NCBI GenBank assembly: GCA_900540095.1
Contig: UQEO01000078.1
Span: 1-9,108 of the forward strand
Length of the DNA stretch: 9,108 nt
Direction of reading: 5' to 3'
DNA from: an uncultured Collinsella sp.
GTDB taxonomy: Bacteria; Actinomycetota; Coriobacteriia; Coriobacteriales; Coriobacteriaceae
This document shows, in pieces, positions 1-6,357 of the stretch; positions within the stretch are counted from its first letter, which is position 1, and the number at the start of each line of letters is the position of its first letter. The notes under the pieces were generated by a model. The model saw only the letters and a list, made by a program, of their open reading frames with translations, was not told the DNA's origin and searched no databases. A program made the translations under genes and the position numbers.

Positions 1-744
1 GTGTGCCAAGTCGCGCGCCGCCGCCATAAACTCCTCGGTCATGGGGTGCACACCGCTCTCACCCTGAATCGGCTCGAGCATGACGGCGCAGACCTCGCTT
101 CCCAGCTGCTTAAAGATTGCGCGCAGTTCGTCGACATCGTTGGGCGTGCAGGCCACAAAACCGCCCGGCAGCGGACGGAAGCTGTCCTGTAGCCAATCCT
201 GCATGGTGGCCGCAATGGTCTCGAGCGTACGGCCGTGGAAGCCGCCGCGCATGCATACGATGGGGTTGCCGCCGTTACCAGCACGCTTGGCGTACAGACG
301 CGCGAGCTTCATCGAGCCCTCGTTGGCTTCAGCACCAGAATTGGCAAAGAACGTCTCCCACACCTGCTCGCCCGCCGTCGGAGCGCCGAGCGCAGCGGCC
401 GTGGTCTCATCGCCGGCGGCAATGGCATCGGCCAGAACGCACGCACCATCTACGTCGTCGTTGGCAAGCTTGGACAGCAGCGCCGCGGCCTGTCCACGCT
501 GCTCGATGTAGAAGTAGTTAGACACGTGCAGAAGCTTTTTGGTCTGAGCCTCGAGCGCCGAAAGCACTGCAGGATTACCGTGGCCTAGGCTACACACGCC
601 AATACCAGCGAGAAAGTCGAGATACTCACGACCATCGTCACCGATGAGCTTCATGCCGTGGCCTTCGACAAACTCTACCGGAGAGCGACCAAAGGTATGC
701 ATAACGTAATGGGATTCGAGCGATTGTTGAGTTGCAAGTGACAT
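1..744 (-). CDS. argD: Acetylornithine aminotransferase (ArgD), 3' part cut off by window edge
   Basis: This is the first 248 codons of a class III, PLP-dependent aminotransferase that converts N-acetylglutamate semialdehyde and glutamate to N-acetylornithine in the cytoplasm. I translated the minus strand by hand: the frame is open from the ATG at 744 to the window edge. Visible family motifs are FLAGIGVCSLGH (44-55), NSGAEANEG (135-143, cofactor phosphate region), GGFHGRT (167-173) and EPIQGESG (224-231). The PLP-binding lysine lies beyond the edge. An AAAGG ribosome binding site precedes the ATG. It is the fourth gene of argC-argJ-argB-argD, 69 bases after argB. One oddity is a segment of roughly 30 extra residues (about 95-128) before the NSGAEAN motif, compared with typical ArgD. 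The closest alternatives are other class III enzymes such as ornithine or succinylornithine aminotransferase; operon context favours ArgD. Confidence 0.92.
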   Translation of the reverse strand, partial: MSLATQQSLESHYVMHTFGRSPVEFVEGHGMKLIGDDGREYLDFLAGIGVCSLGHGNPAVLSALEAQTKKLLHVSNYFYIEQRGQAAALLSKLANDDVDGACVLADAIAAGDETTAAALGAPTAGEQVWETFFANSGAEANEGSMKLARLYAKRAGNGGNPIVCMRGGFHGRTLETIAATMQDWLQDSFRPLPGGFVACTPNDVDELRAIFKQLGSEVCAVMLEPIQGESGVHPMTEEFMAAARDLAH

Positions 745-761
745 GGGATGCCTTTCGTTGG

Positions 762-775
762 GCGCCGTACGGCGC
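762..775. repeat. Perfect 14-base palindrome in the argB-argD gap
   Basis: GCGCCGTACGGCGC is its own reverse complement. As RNA it can form a 5-bp stem with a GTAC loop, lying just ahead of the argD ribosome binding site. It has no T tract, so it is not a usual terminator. It could affect argD translation, protect an mRNA end, or be chance in GC-rich DNA. Confidence 0.4.
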
Positions 776-813
776 AGGGCTATGGGTGCAGGGACGCGAC
801 GACCGTGGGTCAG

Positions 814-1794
814 CTAGACCGTCTGGAGCTTCTCGACCTCGTCGAGGTTCTCGGTCAGGCGCGCCGCAAACGTCGAAAGCGGGTGCGGATGCGTATCGAA
901 CTCGTAGGCCGTCTCGGTGGAGTGGATCACAGTACCGACGCCGGCATCGGTCAGCAGCTCCAAGAGCAGCGAATGCGGCGTGGTGCCGTTGATGATGTGT
1001 GCGCGGAACACACCGGCGGTAAGCGCATCGACGGCGGCGCGCAGCTTGGGGATCATGCCCTTGTCGACCTCGCCGCCGTAGAGCATCTCATTGACCTCGT
1101 CGAGCGTCAGGTTGGAGATAAGCGAATCCTTGTCGCTAAAGTCCTTGTACAGACCGTCGACATCGGTCAAAAAAATCGCCTTATGCGCATGAAGCGCCGC
1201 CGCAACGGCACCGGCGGCGGGATCGGCGTTGATGTTGAAGAAGCCACCGTCCTCCCCCGCCGCGACCGTGGCGATAACGGGAATGTACTCACTGTCGAGC
1301 AAACGCTCGATATAGTCGGTGTTGACGTGCGTGACCTTGCCTACGCGTCCGAGCTCTGGATCGAGTGGCTCGGCGATAAGGGTACCGGCGTCGCTGCCGG
1401 ACACGCCCACGGCCAGGTTGCCGTGGTGGTTGAGCGCCGCGACCAGCTCCTGGTTGACTTTGCCGCCCAGCACCTCGCGCACGATATCCATGGTGGCAGG
1501 CGTAGTCACGCGCTGGCCGTTCTTAAACTCGACGGGGATGTCGTAGTGGCTGAGAGCCTCGTTGATGGCCTTGCCGCCACCGTGCACGATAACAGGGCGC
1601 ATGCCGATAATCTTGAGCAGGACGATGTCGCTCATCACGTCACGACGCAGCTGCTCGTCGACCATGGCGGCACCGCCATACTTGATAACGACCGTCTTAC
1701 CGGTCAGGTTCTTAATCCATGGCAGCGCCTCGAACAGCAGCTGCGCGGTAACTTCGTTGGATTCGCTCGAGCGACAATCGCGTGCGAACTTCAT
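814..1794 (-). CDS. argB: N-acetylglutamate kinase (ArgB), arginine-sensitive type
   Basis: This cytoplasmic amino acid kinase phosphorylates N-acetylglutamate, the second step of arginine synthesis. Motifs: IKYGGAAM (37-44, with Lys38 as the phosphate-contacting lysine), VHGGGK (70-75), NINADPAAG (187-195, with the catalytic Asp at 191) and GMIPKL (246-251, Lys250). I chose the ATG at 1794, giving 326 residues, because GAGG stands just upstream; an in-frame ATG at 1866 would overrun the gap after argJ and add residues without family similarity. About 30 residues precede the catalytic core and include EALPWIKNLTGK. Arginine-inhibited hexameric NAGKs carry such an N-terminal helix, so feedback inhibition by arginine is likely. 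Residues 291-326, after GVGTVIH, form an extra acidic C-terminal tail of about 36 residues that typical NAGKs lack. The gene lies 81 bases after argJ. Confidence 0.95.
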   Translation of the reverse strand: MKFARDCRSSESNEVTAQLLFEALPWIKNLTGKTVVIKYGGAAMVDEQLRRDVMSDIVLLKIIGMRPVIVHGGGKAINEALSHYDIPVEFKNGQRVTTPATMDIVREVLGGKVNQELVAALNHHGNLAVGVSGSDAGTLIAEPLDPELGRVGKVTHVNTDYIERLLDSEYIPVIATVAAGEDGGFFNINADPAAGAVAAALHAHKAIFLTDVDGLYKDFSDKDSLISNLTLDEVNEMLYGGEVDKGMIPKLRAAVDALTAGVFRAHIINGTTPHSLLLELLTDAGVGTVIHSTETAYEFDTHPHPLSTFAARLTENLDEVEKLQTV

Positions 1795-1838
1795 AGTCTG
1801 CCTCGTCTTTCGTATAGCTATCGCGCCGTACCTCGTTG

Positions 1839-1855
1839 CCCGCGATTGCAGCGGG
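1839..1855 (-). repeat. Small hairpin in the argJ-argB gap
   Basis: CCCGC and GCGGG flank a 7-base spacer, about 20 bases after the argJ stop. No T tract follows on the minus strand. It may act as a weak mRNA structure, or be a chance pairing. The rest of the 81-base gap shows only the argB ribosome binding site and an ATAGCTAT palindrome. Confidence 0.3.
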
Positions 1856-1875
1856 ACGCACGGCACATCGGGAGT

Positions 1876-3144
1876 CTAGGAACGGTAGTCACCGTTAATG
1901 GAAATGTACTCGTGCGTGAGGTCGCAAGTCCACACGGTGGTCGCCGCGTCCCCTGCGCCCAGGTCTGCCGAGATCACAATCTCGGGCGCCTCAAAACGTC
2001 GCAGGGCTTCGTCCTCATCGAAGGGGACCGTCAGGCCATCGCGACAGACGGGCATACCCATCATGTCGATGGACACATCTTCTTGGTTAAACTGCACGCC
2101 GCACTTGCCGAGCGCCATGGCAACGCGGCCCCAGTTGCAGTCGTGGCCGGCGATGCAGGTCTTGACGAGCGGCGAGTTGGCGACGGCACGAGCGGCGATA
2201 TCGGCCTCCTCGTCGTTCACGGCGCCGGTGACGTTAACCGTCACGAGCTTGGATGCGCCCTCGCCATCTGCGGCGATGTTGCGCGCCAGGCTCTCGCACA
2301 CCTCATGCACGGCAAAGGCTAGCTCGTCGAAGGCGTCAGAGCCCTCGACAATAGGCTCGGCATCTGCGGCAGCGGCGCCGGAGGCAAGCATGATGCAGGT
2401 GTCGTTAGTCGAGGTGTCGGAATCGACCGTTACCTTGTTGAAGGTCTGTTTGACGGTGGAGAGCAACAGGGCATGGAGCGCCTCCGGCTCGACGGGGGCA
2501 TCGGTAGTGATGACCGCGATCATGGTTGCCATGTTGGGCATGATCATGCCCGAGCCCTTGCACATACCGCCCACCGTATAGGCATTGCCTGCGTGCCCCG
2601 CGGCCTCGCTGCGGTAACACACGGCATACTCCTTGGAGTGCGTGTCGGTCGTCATGATAGCGCGGGCGGCATCGGCGCCACCGTGGACGGAGAGCGCCTC
2701 GTAGGCGGCAGGAACGGCAGTCTCAAACGTTTCAATCGGCAGAATCTGACCAATTACGCCCGTGGAGGCGACCAGAATCTGCTGGGGCTCGCAGCCGATG
2801 ACCTGCGAGGCGATGTTGCAGGTCTCGCGCGCGCAGGCAAGACCGGTCTCACCCGTGGCGGCGTTGGCATTGCCAGAGTTGACCGAAATGCCGGCAATGA
2901 CGCCGTAGCCCTTGTCGGCGCCGCCCAGGTTGGCACGGCTCACCTGCACGGGCGCCGCACAAAAGCGGTTAGTCGTAAACACGCCGGCCCCGGGACAGGG
3001 TTTATCGGGCACGACGAGCGCGTAATCCAGGCGCTCGGGATTCTTGCGGAATCCGGCATGGATTCCCGCCGCCTTAAAGCCGGCTGCCGCCGTTACGCCG
3101 CCCTCTACGGCACGAATTTTGATATCGAACTGCTCAGCATTCAT
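1876..3144 (-). CDS. argJ: Glutamate N-acetyltransferase / ornithine acetyltransferase (ArgJ)
   Basis: ArgJ moves the acetyl group from N-acetylornithine to glutamate, releasing ornithine and regenerating N-acetylglutamate; some members also use acetyl-CoA and are bifunctional, which sequence alone does not decide. At 422 residues it is of normal family length. The precursor cleaves itself before a nucleophilic threonine: the site is seen in NMATMIA (204-210), with cleavage expected between Ala206 and Thr207. Other landmarks are ASTGVIG (126-132, oxyanion-hole Thr-Gly), DSDTSTND (241-248), WGR (338-340) and the C-terminal HEYISINGDYRS, which closes the protein as in the family. AAGGAG lies 11 bases before the ATG. 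It follows argC after 134 bases, a gap that contains a terminator-like structure. Having ArgJ makes the pathway cyclic, so N-acetylglutamate synthase is needed only to prime it. Confidence 0.96.
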   Translation of the reverse strand: MNAEQFDIKIRAVEGGVTAAAGFKAAGIHAGFRKNPERLDYALVVPDKPCPGAGVFTTNRFCAAPVQVSRANLGGADKGYGVIAGISVNSGNANAATGETGLACARETCNIASQVIGCEPQQILVASTGVIGQILPIETFETAVPAAYEALSVHGGADAARAIMTTDTHSKEYAVCYRSEAAGHAGNAYTVGGMCKGSGMIMPNMATMIAVITTDAPVEPEALHALLLSTVKQTFNKVTVDSDTSTNDTCIMLASGAAAADAEPIVEGSDAFDELAFAVHEVCESLARNIAADGEGASKLVTVNVTGAVNDEEADIAARAVANSPLVKTCIAGHDCNWGRVAMALGKCGVQFNQEDVSIDMMGMPVCRDGLTVPFDEDEALRRFEAPEIVISADLGAGDAATTVWTCDLTHEYISINGDYRS

Positions 3145-3170
3145 CGTCTTTATGACTCCTTATATCAAAC

Positions 3171-3249
3171 AAAAAATGGGCATCGGTTGGTGCGCCATGC
3201 CAGCCACAATCATGAGACCAGCTTAAGAGTGGCGCCCCACTCGATGCCC
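3171..3249 (-). terminator. Possible intrinsic terminator or attenuator between argC and argJ
   Basis: On the minus strand an 8-base arm GGGCATCG (3242-3249) is exactly complementary to CGATGCCC (3178-3185), which is followed by ATTTTTTG (T run 3171-3176). The same 3' arm can instead pair locally: GGCAT at 3197-3201 (minus strand) with ATGCC at 3179-3183, with an extra GG/CC inside. The segment between also holds hairpin GAGTGG-GGCG-CCACTC (3227-3242). The T run next to a paired arm is what an intrinsic terminator looks like, and the competing partners would suit attenuation. It sits only about 25 bases before the argJ start, so it would reduce rather than end operon transcription. Pairing energies were not computed. 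Confidence 0.4.
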
Positions 3250-3278
3250 GACTACCAAATCGCTAACAATCGAATGTG

Positions 3279-4349
3279 CTACACCGGGCACGCCACTGTG
3301 GGCAAGCCTCGTCGCTCGTCAAAACCAAAGACGATATTGGCGCACTGGACCGCCTGGCCTGCTGCGCCCTTGCACAGATTGTCGATGGCGCCCGTAGCCA
3401 CCAGAACGCCCGCGCGCTTGTTGAGCGCGAGACCGATCTGGGCGGCGTTGGTGCCGACGACCGAAGCCGTCTTGGGCTGCTGGCCGGCATCGAGTACGCG
3501 CACAAAAGTGCGGCCGGCGTAGAACTGCTTGTAATGGTCGACAACGTCCTCAAGGGTCAAGGTGTCGATAGCCTGCGGCATAAGCGGCATCGTCACCGTA
3601 GAGAGCAGACCGCGCTTGAGCGGTGCCAGGTGCGGGGTAAAGACGACGCGATCGGTTAAGCCCAAGATCTGCTCGATTTCGGGCGTGTGACGATGCTTGC
3701 CCACGCCATAGGCCTCCAGGTTTTCGTCCGCGCTGCAAAAATGCGTGCGGGCGTTGCAGGACTTACCGGCACCCGTTACACCGCTGATAGCGTCAACGAT
3801 CACGGGACCGCCCTGGGCAACCCAGCCGGCGCGCACGGCAGGCGCAGCGGCAAGGCTCGTTGCGGTGGGATAGCAACCGGCGCAGGCGACCAGCACGGGC
3901 TTGCCGTCGGCGTGGTCGGATGCAGCAGTCTCCAAATCCTGGCAAAACAGCTCGGGCAGACCAAAGGCGCGGCTCTTGAGTAGCTCGGGGCTCGTGTGCT
4001 CGGCGGCATACCAGGCCGCAAAGGTGGCCGGATCGCTCAGGCGATAGTCGGCCGAGAGGTCAATGCAGGAGACTCCCGCGGCAAGCAGGGCGGGCACCTG
4101 TGCCATGGCAGCCGTGTGCGGCACGGCCAAAAAGACCGCATCGCAGTTCTTGAGCTCGGGGGCGTCATGCGTCGTGAAGACAAGATCGCTCACGCCGGCG
4201 AAACTCGGATACACCGCAGACAACGGCTGGCCGGCATCGGCGTTGGACGTAATGACAGCAAGTTCAAACTCGGGATGACCGAGGACGAGGCGAATGAGCT
4301 CGGCGCCGGCATATCCAGCCGCACCGACGATTCCAACCTTTAATGACAT
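3279..4349 (-). CDS. argC: N-acetyl-gamma-glutamyl-phosphate reductase (ArgC)
   Basis: ArgC reduces N-acetylglutamyl phosphate to the semialdehyde with NADPH, the third step of arginine synthesis, in the cytoplasm. The N-terminal Rossmann fold shows VGIVGAAGYAGAEL (5-18). The catalytic cysteine is Cys159 in ACAGCYPTA (155-163) and the conserved histidine is in KHRHTPEI (218-225). GAIDNLCKGAAGQAVQ (320-335) is a family C-terminal signature. The length, 356 residues, fits the long type 1 form. AAGGAG stands 6 bases before the ATG at 4349, and the protein begins directly with the nucleotide-binding strand, so the start is secure. It is the first gene of the arginine operon and follows the only long gap in the window, where its promoter must lie. 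Confidence 0.96.
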   Translation of the reverse strand: MSLKVGIVGAAGYAGAELIRLVLGHPEFELAVITSNADAGQPLSAVYPSFAGVSDLVFTTHDAPELKNCDAVFLAVPHTAAMAQVPALLAAGVSCIDLSADYRLSDPATFAAWYAAEHTSPELLKSRAFGLPELFCQDLETAASDHADGKPVLVACAGCYPTATSLAAAPAVRAGWVAQGGPVIVDAISGVTGAGKSCNARTHFCSADENLEAYGVGKHRHTPEIEQILGLTDRVVFTPHLAPLKRGLLSTVTMPLMPQAIDTLTLEDVVDHYKQFYAGRTFVRVLDAGQQPKTASVVGTNAAQIGLALNKRAGVLVATGAIDNLCKGAAGQAVQCANIVFGFDERRGLPTVACPV

Positions 4350-4368
4350 ATCAGACTCCTTGTCTGCA

Positions 4369-4374
4369 GTTATA
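4369..4374 (-). promoter_or_regulatory. Candidate -10 element for the arginine operon
   Basis: TATAAC matches the bacterial -10 consensus in five of six positions and lies 19 bases before argC. No good -35 element is visible 16-18 bases upstream. It would give a very short leader that still contains the AAGGAG site. Other weak -10 candidates exist further upstream in this gap, so this is tentative. Confidence 0.25.
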
Positions 4375-4428
4375 CACCAATGCGCATCCCGCAGCCGTCG
4401 TTATGAAGTGGGTTGAAACTTTAGCACC

Positions 4429-4456
4429 AAAAGATGCATATATACGCAAATCTTTT
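4429..4456. promoter_or_regulatory. A/T-rich dyad upstream of argC, possible operator
   Basis: Seven-base arms AAAAGAT and ATCTTTT face each other across a 14-base, T/A-alternating centre in the gap upstream of argC. Immediately upstream on the minus strand, CATGAATA matches the left half of the Bacillus AhrC/ArgR box, while the right half matches poorly. ArgR-type repressors bind A/T-rich dyads in front of arg operons, so an operator role is plausible. This is inference; the arms may also just be an A/T-rich promoter. Confidence 0.35.
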
Positions 4457-4516
4457 ACATATTCATGCATTGAAACAGTCCCGACACATTCACTCGAAGG
4501 AATTGACAAATGAATA

Positions 4517-4569
4517 CGGGCCCCACATTGCCCAATGCACCTTACGGTGACGTTGCAATGTGGGGCCCG
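4517..4569 (-). terminator. Long perfect hairpin ending the riboflavin unit
   Basis: Arms 4517-4531 and 4555-4569 are exactly complementary over 15 bases (CGGGCCCCACATTGC and its reverse complement). The 23-base loop holds a further CACC-TTAC-GGTG hairpin (4538-4549), so the whole can fold as one long stem. It lies 45 bases after the stop of the last flavin-type gene. On the minus strand it is followed by TATTCATTTGTC, which is T-rich but not a clean T run; on the plus strand no T tract follows. I read it as the terminator for the upstream unit. A copy of a dispersed hairpin repeat is the alternative. Confidence 0.6.
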
Positions 4570-4614
4570 CTACATGCGAGAATTTGAATTGTCGAAGCTT
4601 GCTGAGAGACTCGT

Positions 4615-5025
4615 TTAGAGCTCGACTGGCACCCATTCGTCATGGTTGCAGATAAAGGCCTCGGGTTCCTCCACGCTAAAGAAGACGAGCGTGGGATCGT
4701 CTGCGCCCTCGTAGTGCTCGCCTAGGCGCTCCAGGTGCTTCCAGCCTGCCTCGCGCATATCGGGAGCGGCTTGGTCATCCAGACCCGCACGCCCGCGCAA
4801 GATGAGCCAGCCATGGCCCGGCCACCAACTCGTGGCCTCAAAGCGTTGATTTTGCAGCAGCTCTTGCCACACGTCTTTGGTGCGCGCCGTTACAAACCAC
4901 AGCTTGCCGTCCTGGATCTGCGCAAACGAAAACGGACGCACATGCGGCTGTCCGTCAACGCTCGTCGCCAAATACCATGCCGGCACCGACGTCAGATACT
5001 CCAACACCGTATTCAATCCGTCCAT
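4615..5025 (-). CDS. PNPOx-like FMN-binding split-barrel protein (second copy)
   Basis: A 136-residue protein of the pyridoxamine-5'-phosphate-oxidase-like family, cytoplasmic, with no signal peptide or membrane segment. Members bind FMN (or F420 or heme) in a split beta-barrel; the substrate here cannot be told. Visible features are PAWYLAT (15-21), QPHVRPFSFA (26-35), DGKLWFVT (39-46) and KDVWQELLQN (50-59). These match the neighbouring protein at 5080-5526 almost position by position, so the two are tandem duplicates. The ATG at 5025 was chosen because AGGAGG lies 5 bases upstream; an in-frame GTG at 5040 overlaps that site's upstream side. It follows its paralogue by 54 bases and ends just before the 4517-4569 hairpin. 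It is probably the last gene of the FMN-riboswitch transcript, which fits an FMN-using protein. The true activity (oxidase, reductase or flavin storage) is unknown. Confidence 0.85.
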   Translation of the reverse strand: MDGLNTVLEYLTSVPAWYLATSVDGQPHVRPFSFAQIQDGKLWFVTARTKDVWQELLQNQRFEATSWWPGHGWLILRGRAGLDDQAAPDMREAGWKHLERLGEHYEGADDPTLVFFSVEEPEAFICNHDEWVPVEL

Positions 5026-5079
5026 GTGTCCTCCTGGCACTAGTCTTTTTGGGTCGGAGCTGTTTTAGCTACCCTAGGG

Positions 5080-5526
5080 CTAAAGCTCCAGGCGCTCCTC
5101 GCTGCCGTCGATATCACAGAAACGGGCGGCGATATTTCGCACCGAGAAAAACGCAAGGCGACCGTCGTTGGCACTATCGTGTTGCTCGCCGATGCCCACC
5201 ATGTGCTTAAAGCCGGCTTGGCGCACCCGGTCGCTCACGACCGCGTCGTCCTCGAGCGCGGCCTCGCCAGTTAACACGATCCAGCACTCCCCCGGCTTCC
5301 AGCCCGAGAGCTCAAACTTGGGATTCGCGCTCAACTCCGCCCACACGTCCTTATCGCGCGAGGTGCAAAACCACAGCTTGCCATCATCGACCATGGCAAA
5401 CGAGAACGGCCTCACGCGCGGCTGACGTCCGTCCGTCACGTCGATCGTGCCGAGATACCACGCCGGAATACGCCTAAGATACGAACAGGCGCGCTCGAGC
5501 TGCGCCGTGCGGTCGTTGTCGGTCAT
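5080..5526 (-). CDS. PNPOx-like FMN-binding split-barrel protein (first copy)
   Basis: A 148-residue cytoplasmic protein of the same pyridoxamine-5'-phosphate-oxidase-like family. Shared landmarks are PAWYLGT (21-27), QPRVRPFSFA (35-44), DGKLWFCT (48-55), KDVWAELSAN (59-68) and a W-containing strand at 76-86. The C-terminal half is less alike its partner (both keep FFSV), suggesting the copies have drifted in substrate use. The RPFSF stretch lies in the region that typically contacts FMN phosphate in such barrels. GGAAAGGGG precedes the ATG at a normal distance. The gene starts 30 bases after ecfT with no terminator between, so co-transcription with the riboflavin transporter is likely. It is too short and too divergent to be called PdxH itself; 'general stress protein 26-like' or 'flavin-nucleotide-binding' would be equally fair names. 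Confidence 0.85.
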   Translation of the reverse strand: MTDNDRTAQLERACSYLRRIPAWYLGTIDVTDGRQPRVRPFSFAMVDDGKLWFCTSRDKDVWAELSANPKFELSGWKPGECWIVLTGEAALEDDAVVSDRVRQAGFKHMVGIGEQHDSANDGRLAFFSVRNIAARFCDIDGSEERLEL

Positions 5527-5556
5527 AGGGACCCCTTTCCTGCGCTCGAATCGCGC

Positions 5557-6357
5557 CTAAACAAGTTGAAGATTGATGACGATGACGCAGATGAGCAGCA
5601 ACGCCGTCACCACCGCCGCCAACGCGTCGCCGCGGCCAAATGCAAGCGCATGCAGACGTGTGCGGCCCTGCTCGCCATGATAGCAACGGGCATCCATGGC
5701 GGCAGACAGCGTTTCGGCATGACGGAACACGCCCGTGAACAGCGGAATCGCCACACTGCCGAGCATACGCACGCCGCCGAGCGGGCCTCCCGTCACGCGC
5801 GCACCGCGGCTCGCCTGCGCATCGGCCGTCTGCTTCATCTCGGTGGCAAACTGCGGCATAAAGCGCAGCGCGATACCCATGATCATGCCGAGCTCGTGCG
5901 CAGGAAGTCCCACACGCGCAAACGGCGCGAGCAGGCGCTCAAAGCCCGCGGTGAGGTCGAGCGTCGGTGTGGTGAGCGTGATAGCGCTCATACCGGCCAT
6001 CATCAAGGTCAGGCGGCACGCCATAAAGGCGGCGGAATGTAGCGAGCCCTCGCTTATCTGCAAAAAGCCGAGCTGCCACAGAATGCGCCCGCTCTGGTCG
6101 GAAAACAGGTTGAGCACCGCGACCACCACGACGATCGCCAGCAGCGGCGCCATCGATGACAGGACACGGCGAAGCGGCACCCGGGACACGGCATAGATCA
6201 GGACAACGAAGATTGCGACCGGGACCAGTCCGCGGAAGCTACTGACCGTGAGCGTCGTGATCAGAAACACAAAGCCCAAGAGCAACTTGGTTCGCGGGTC
6301 CAGGCGGTGGATTGTACTATCGCCGGGATAGTAGCTGCCAAACGAAAACGCCTCCAT
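5557..6357 (-). CDS. ecfT: ECF transporter transmembrane coupling subunit EcfT
   Basis: EcfT is the membrane scaffold that links the ATPases to the substrate-binding S component in energy-coupling-factor vitamin transporters. The 266-residue protein shows hydrophobic membrane segments at about 24-40, 43-60, 70-86, 108-130 and 245-264. Its two cytoplasmic coupling motifs, which slot into the ATPases, are visible: ASRG at 182-185 (within DAQASRGA) and MDARCY at 221-226. The N-terminal LDPRTKLL (19-26) is also typical. Its ATG shares one base with the ecfA stop codon (TAATG), which points to translational coupling and one-to-one production. Since the cassette carries its own S component and ATPases, this looks like a dedicated (group I) arrangement, although an EcfT can also serve other S components encoded elsewhere. 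Confidence 0.93.
   Translation of the reverse strand: MEAFSFGSYYPGDSTIHRLDPRTKLLLGFVFLITTLTVSSFRGLVPVAIFVVLIYAVSRVPLRRVLSSMAPLLAIVVVVAVLNLFSDQSGRILWQLGFLQISEGSLHSAAFMACRLTLMMAGMSAITLTTPTLDLTAGFERLLAPFARVGLPAHELGMIMGIALRFMPQFATEMKQTADAQASRGARVTGGPLGGVRMLGSVAIPLFTGVFRHAETLSAAMDARCYHGEQGRTRLHALAFGRGDALAAVVTALLLICVIVINLQLV

Noticed and set aside
814..1866. Longer argB starting at 1866
   Set aside because: The extra 24 residues show no family similarity and nearly fill the gap after argJ; GAGG stands in front of the ATG at 1794.
748..2322. Long plus-strand open frame of 524 codons antisense to argB and argJ
   Set aside because: It has no family similarity and lies fully over argB and most of argJ, whose catalytic motifs are intact. 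Long antisense frames are common in GC-rich genes.
2473..3522. Plus-strand open frame of 349 codons across argJ and argC
   Set aside because: It covers two confirmed genes and the gap between them, with Arg/Gly-rich composition and no recognisable motif.
5064..5084. Inverted repeat TTTAGC/GCTAAA between the two PNPOx-like genes, considered as a terminator
   Set aside because: The stem is only 6 bases, A/T-rich, overlaps the stop codon and has no T run on the minus strand.
5566..6042. Plus-strand frame antisense to ecfT
   Set aside because: It is rich in His, Arg and Ala, as expected from the reverse complement of a hydrophobic membrane-protein gene.
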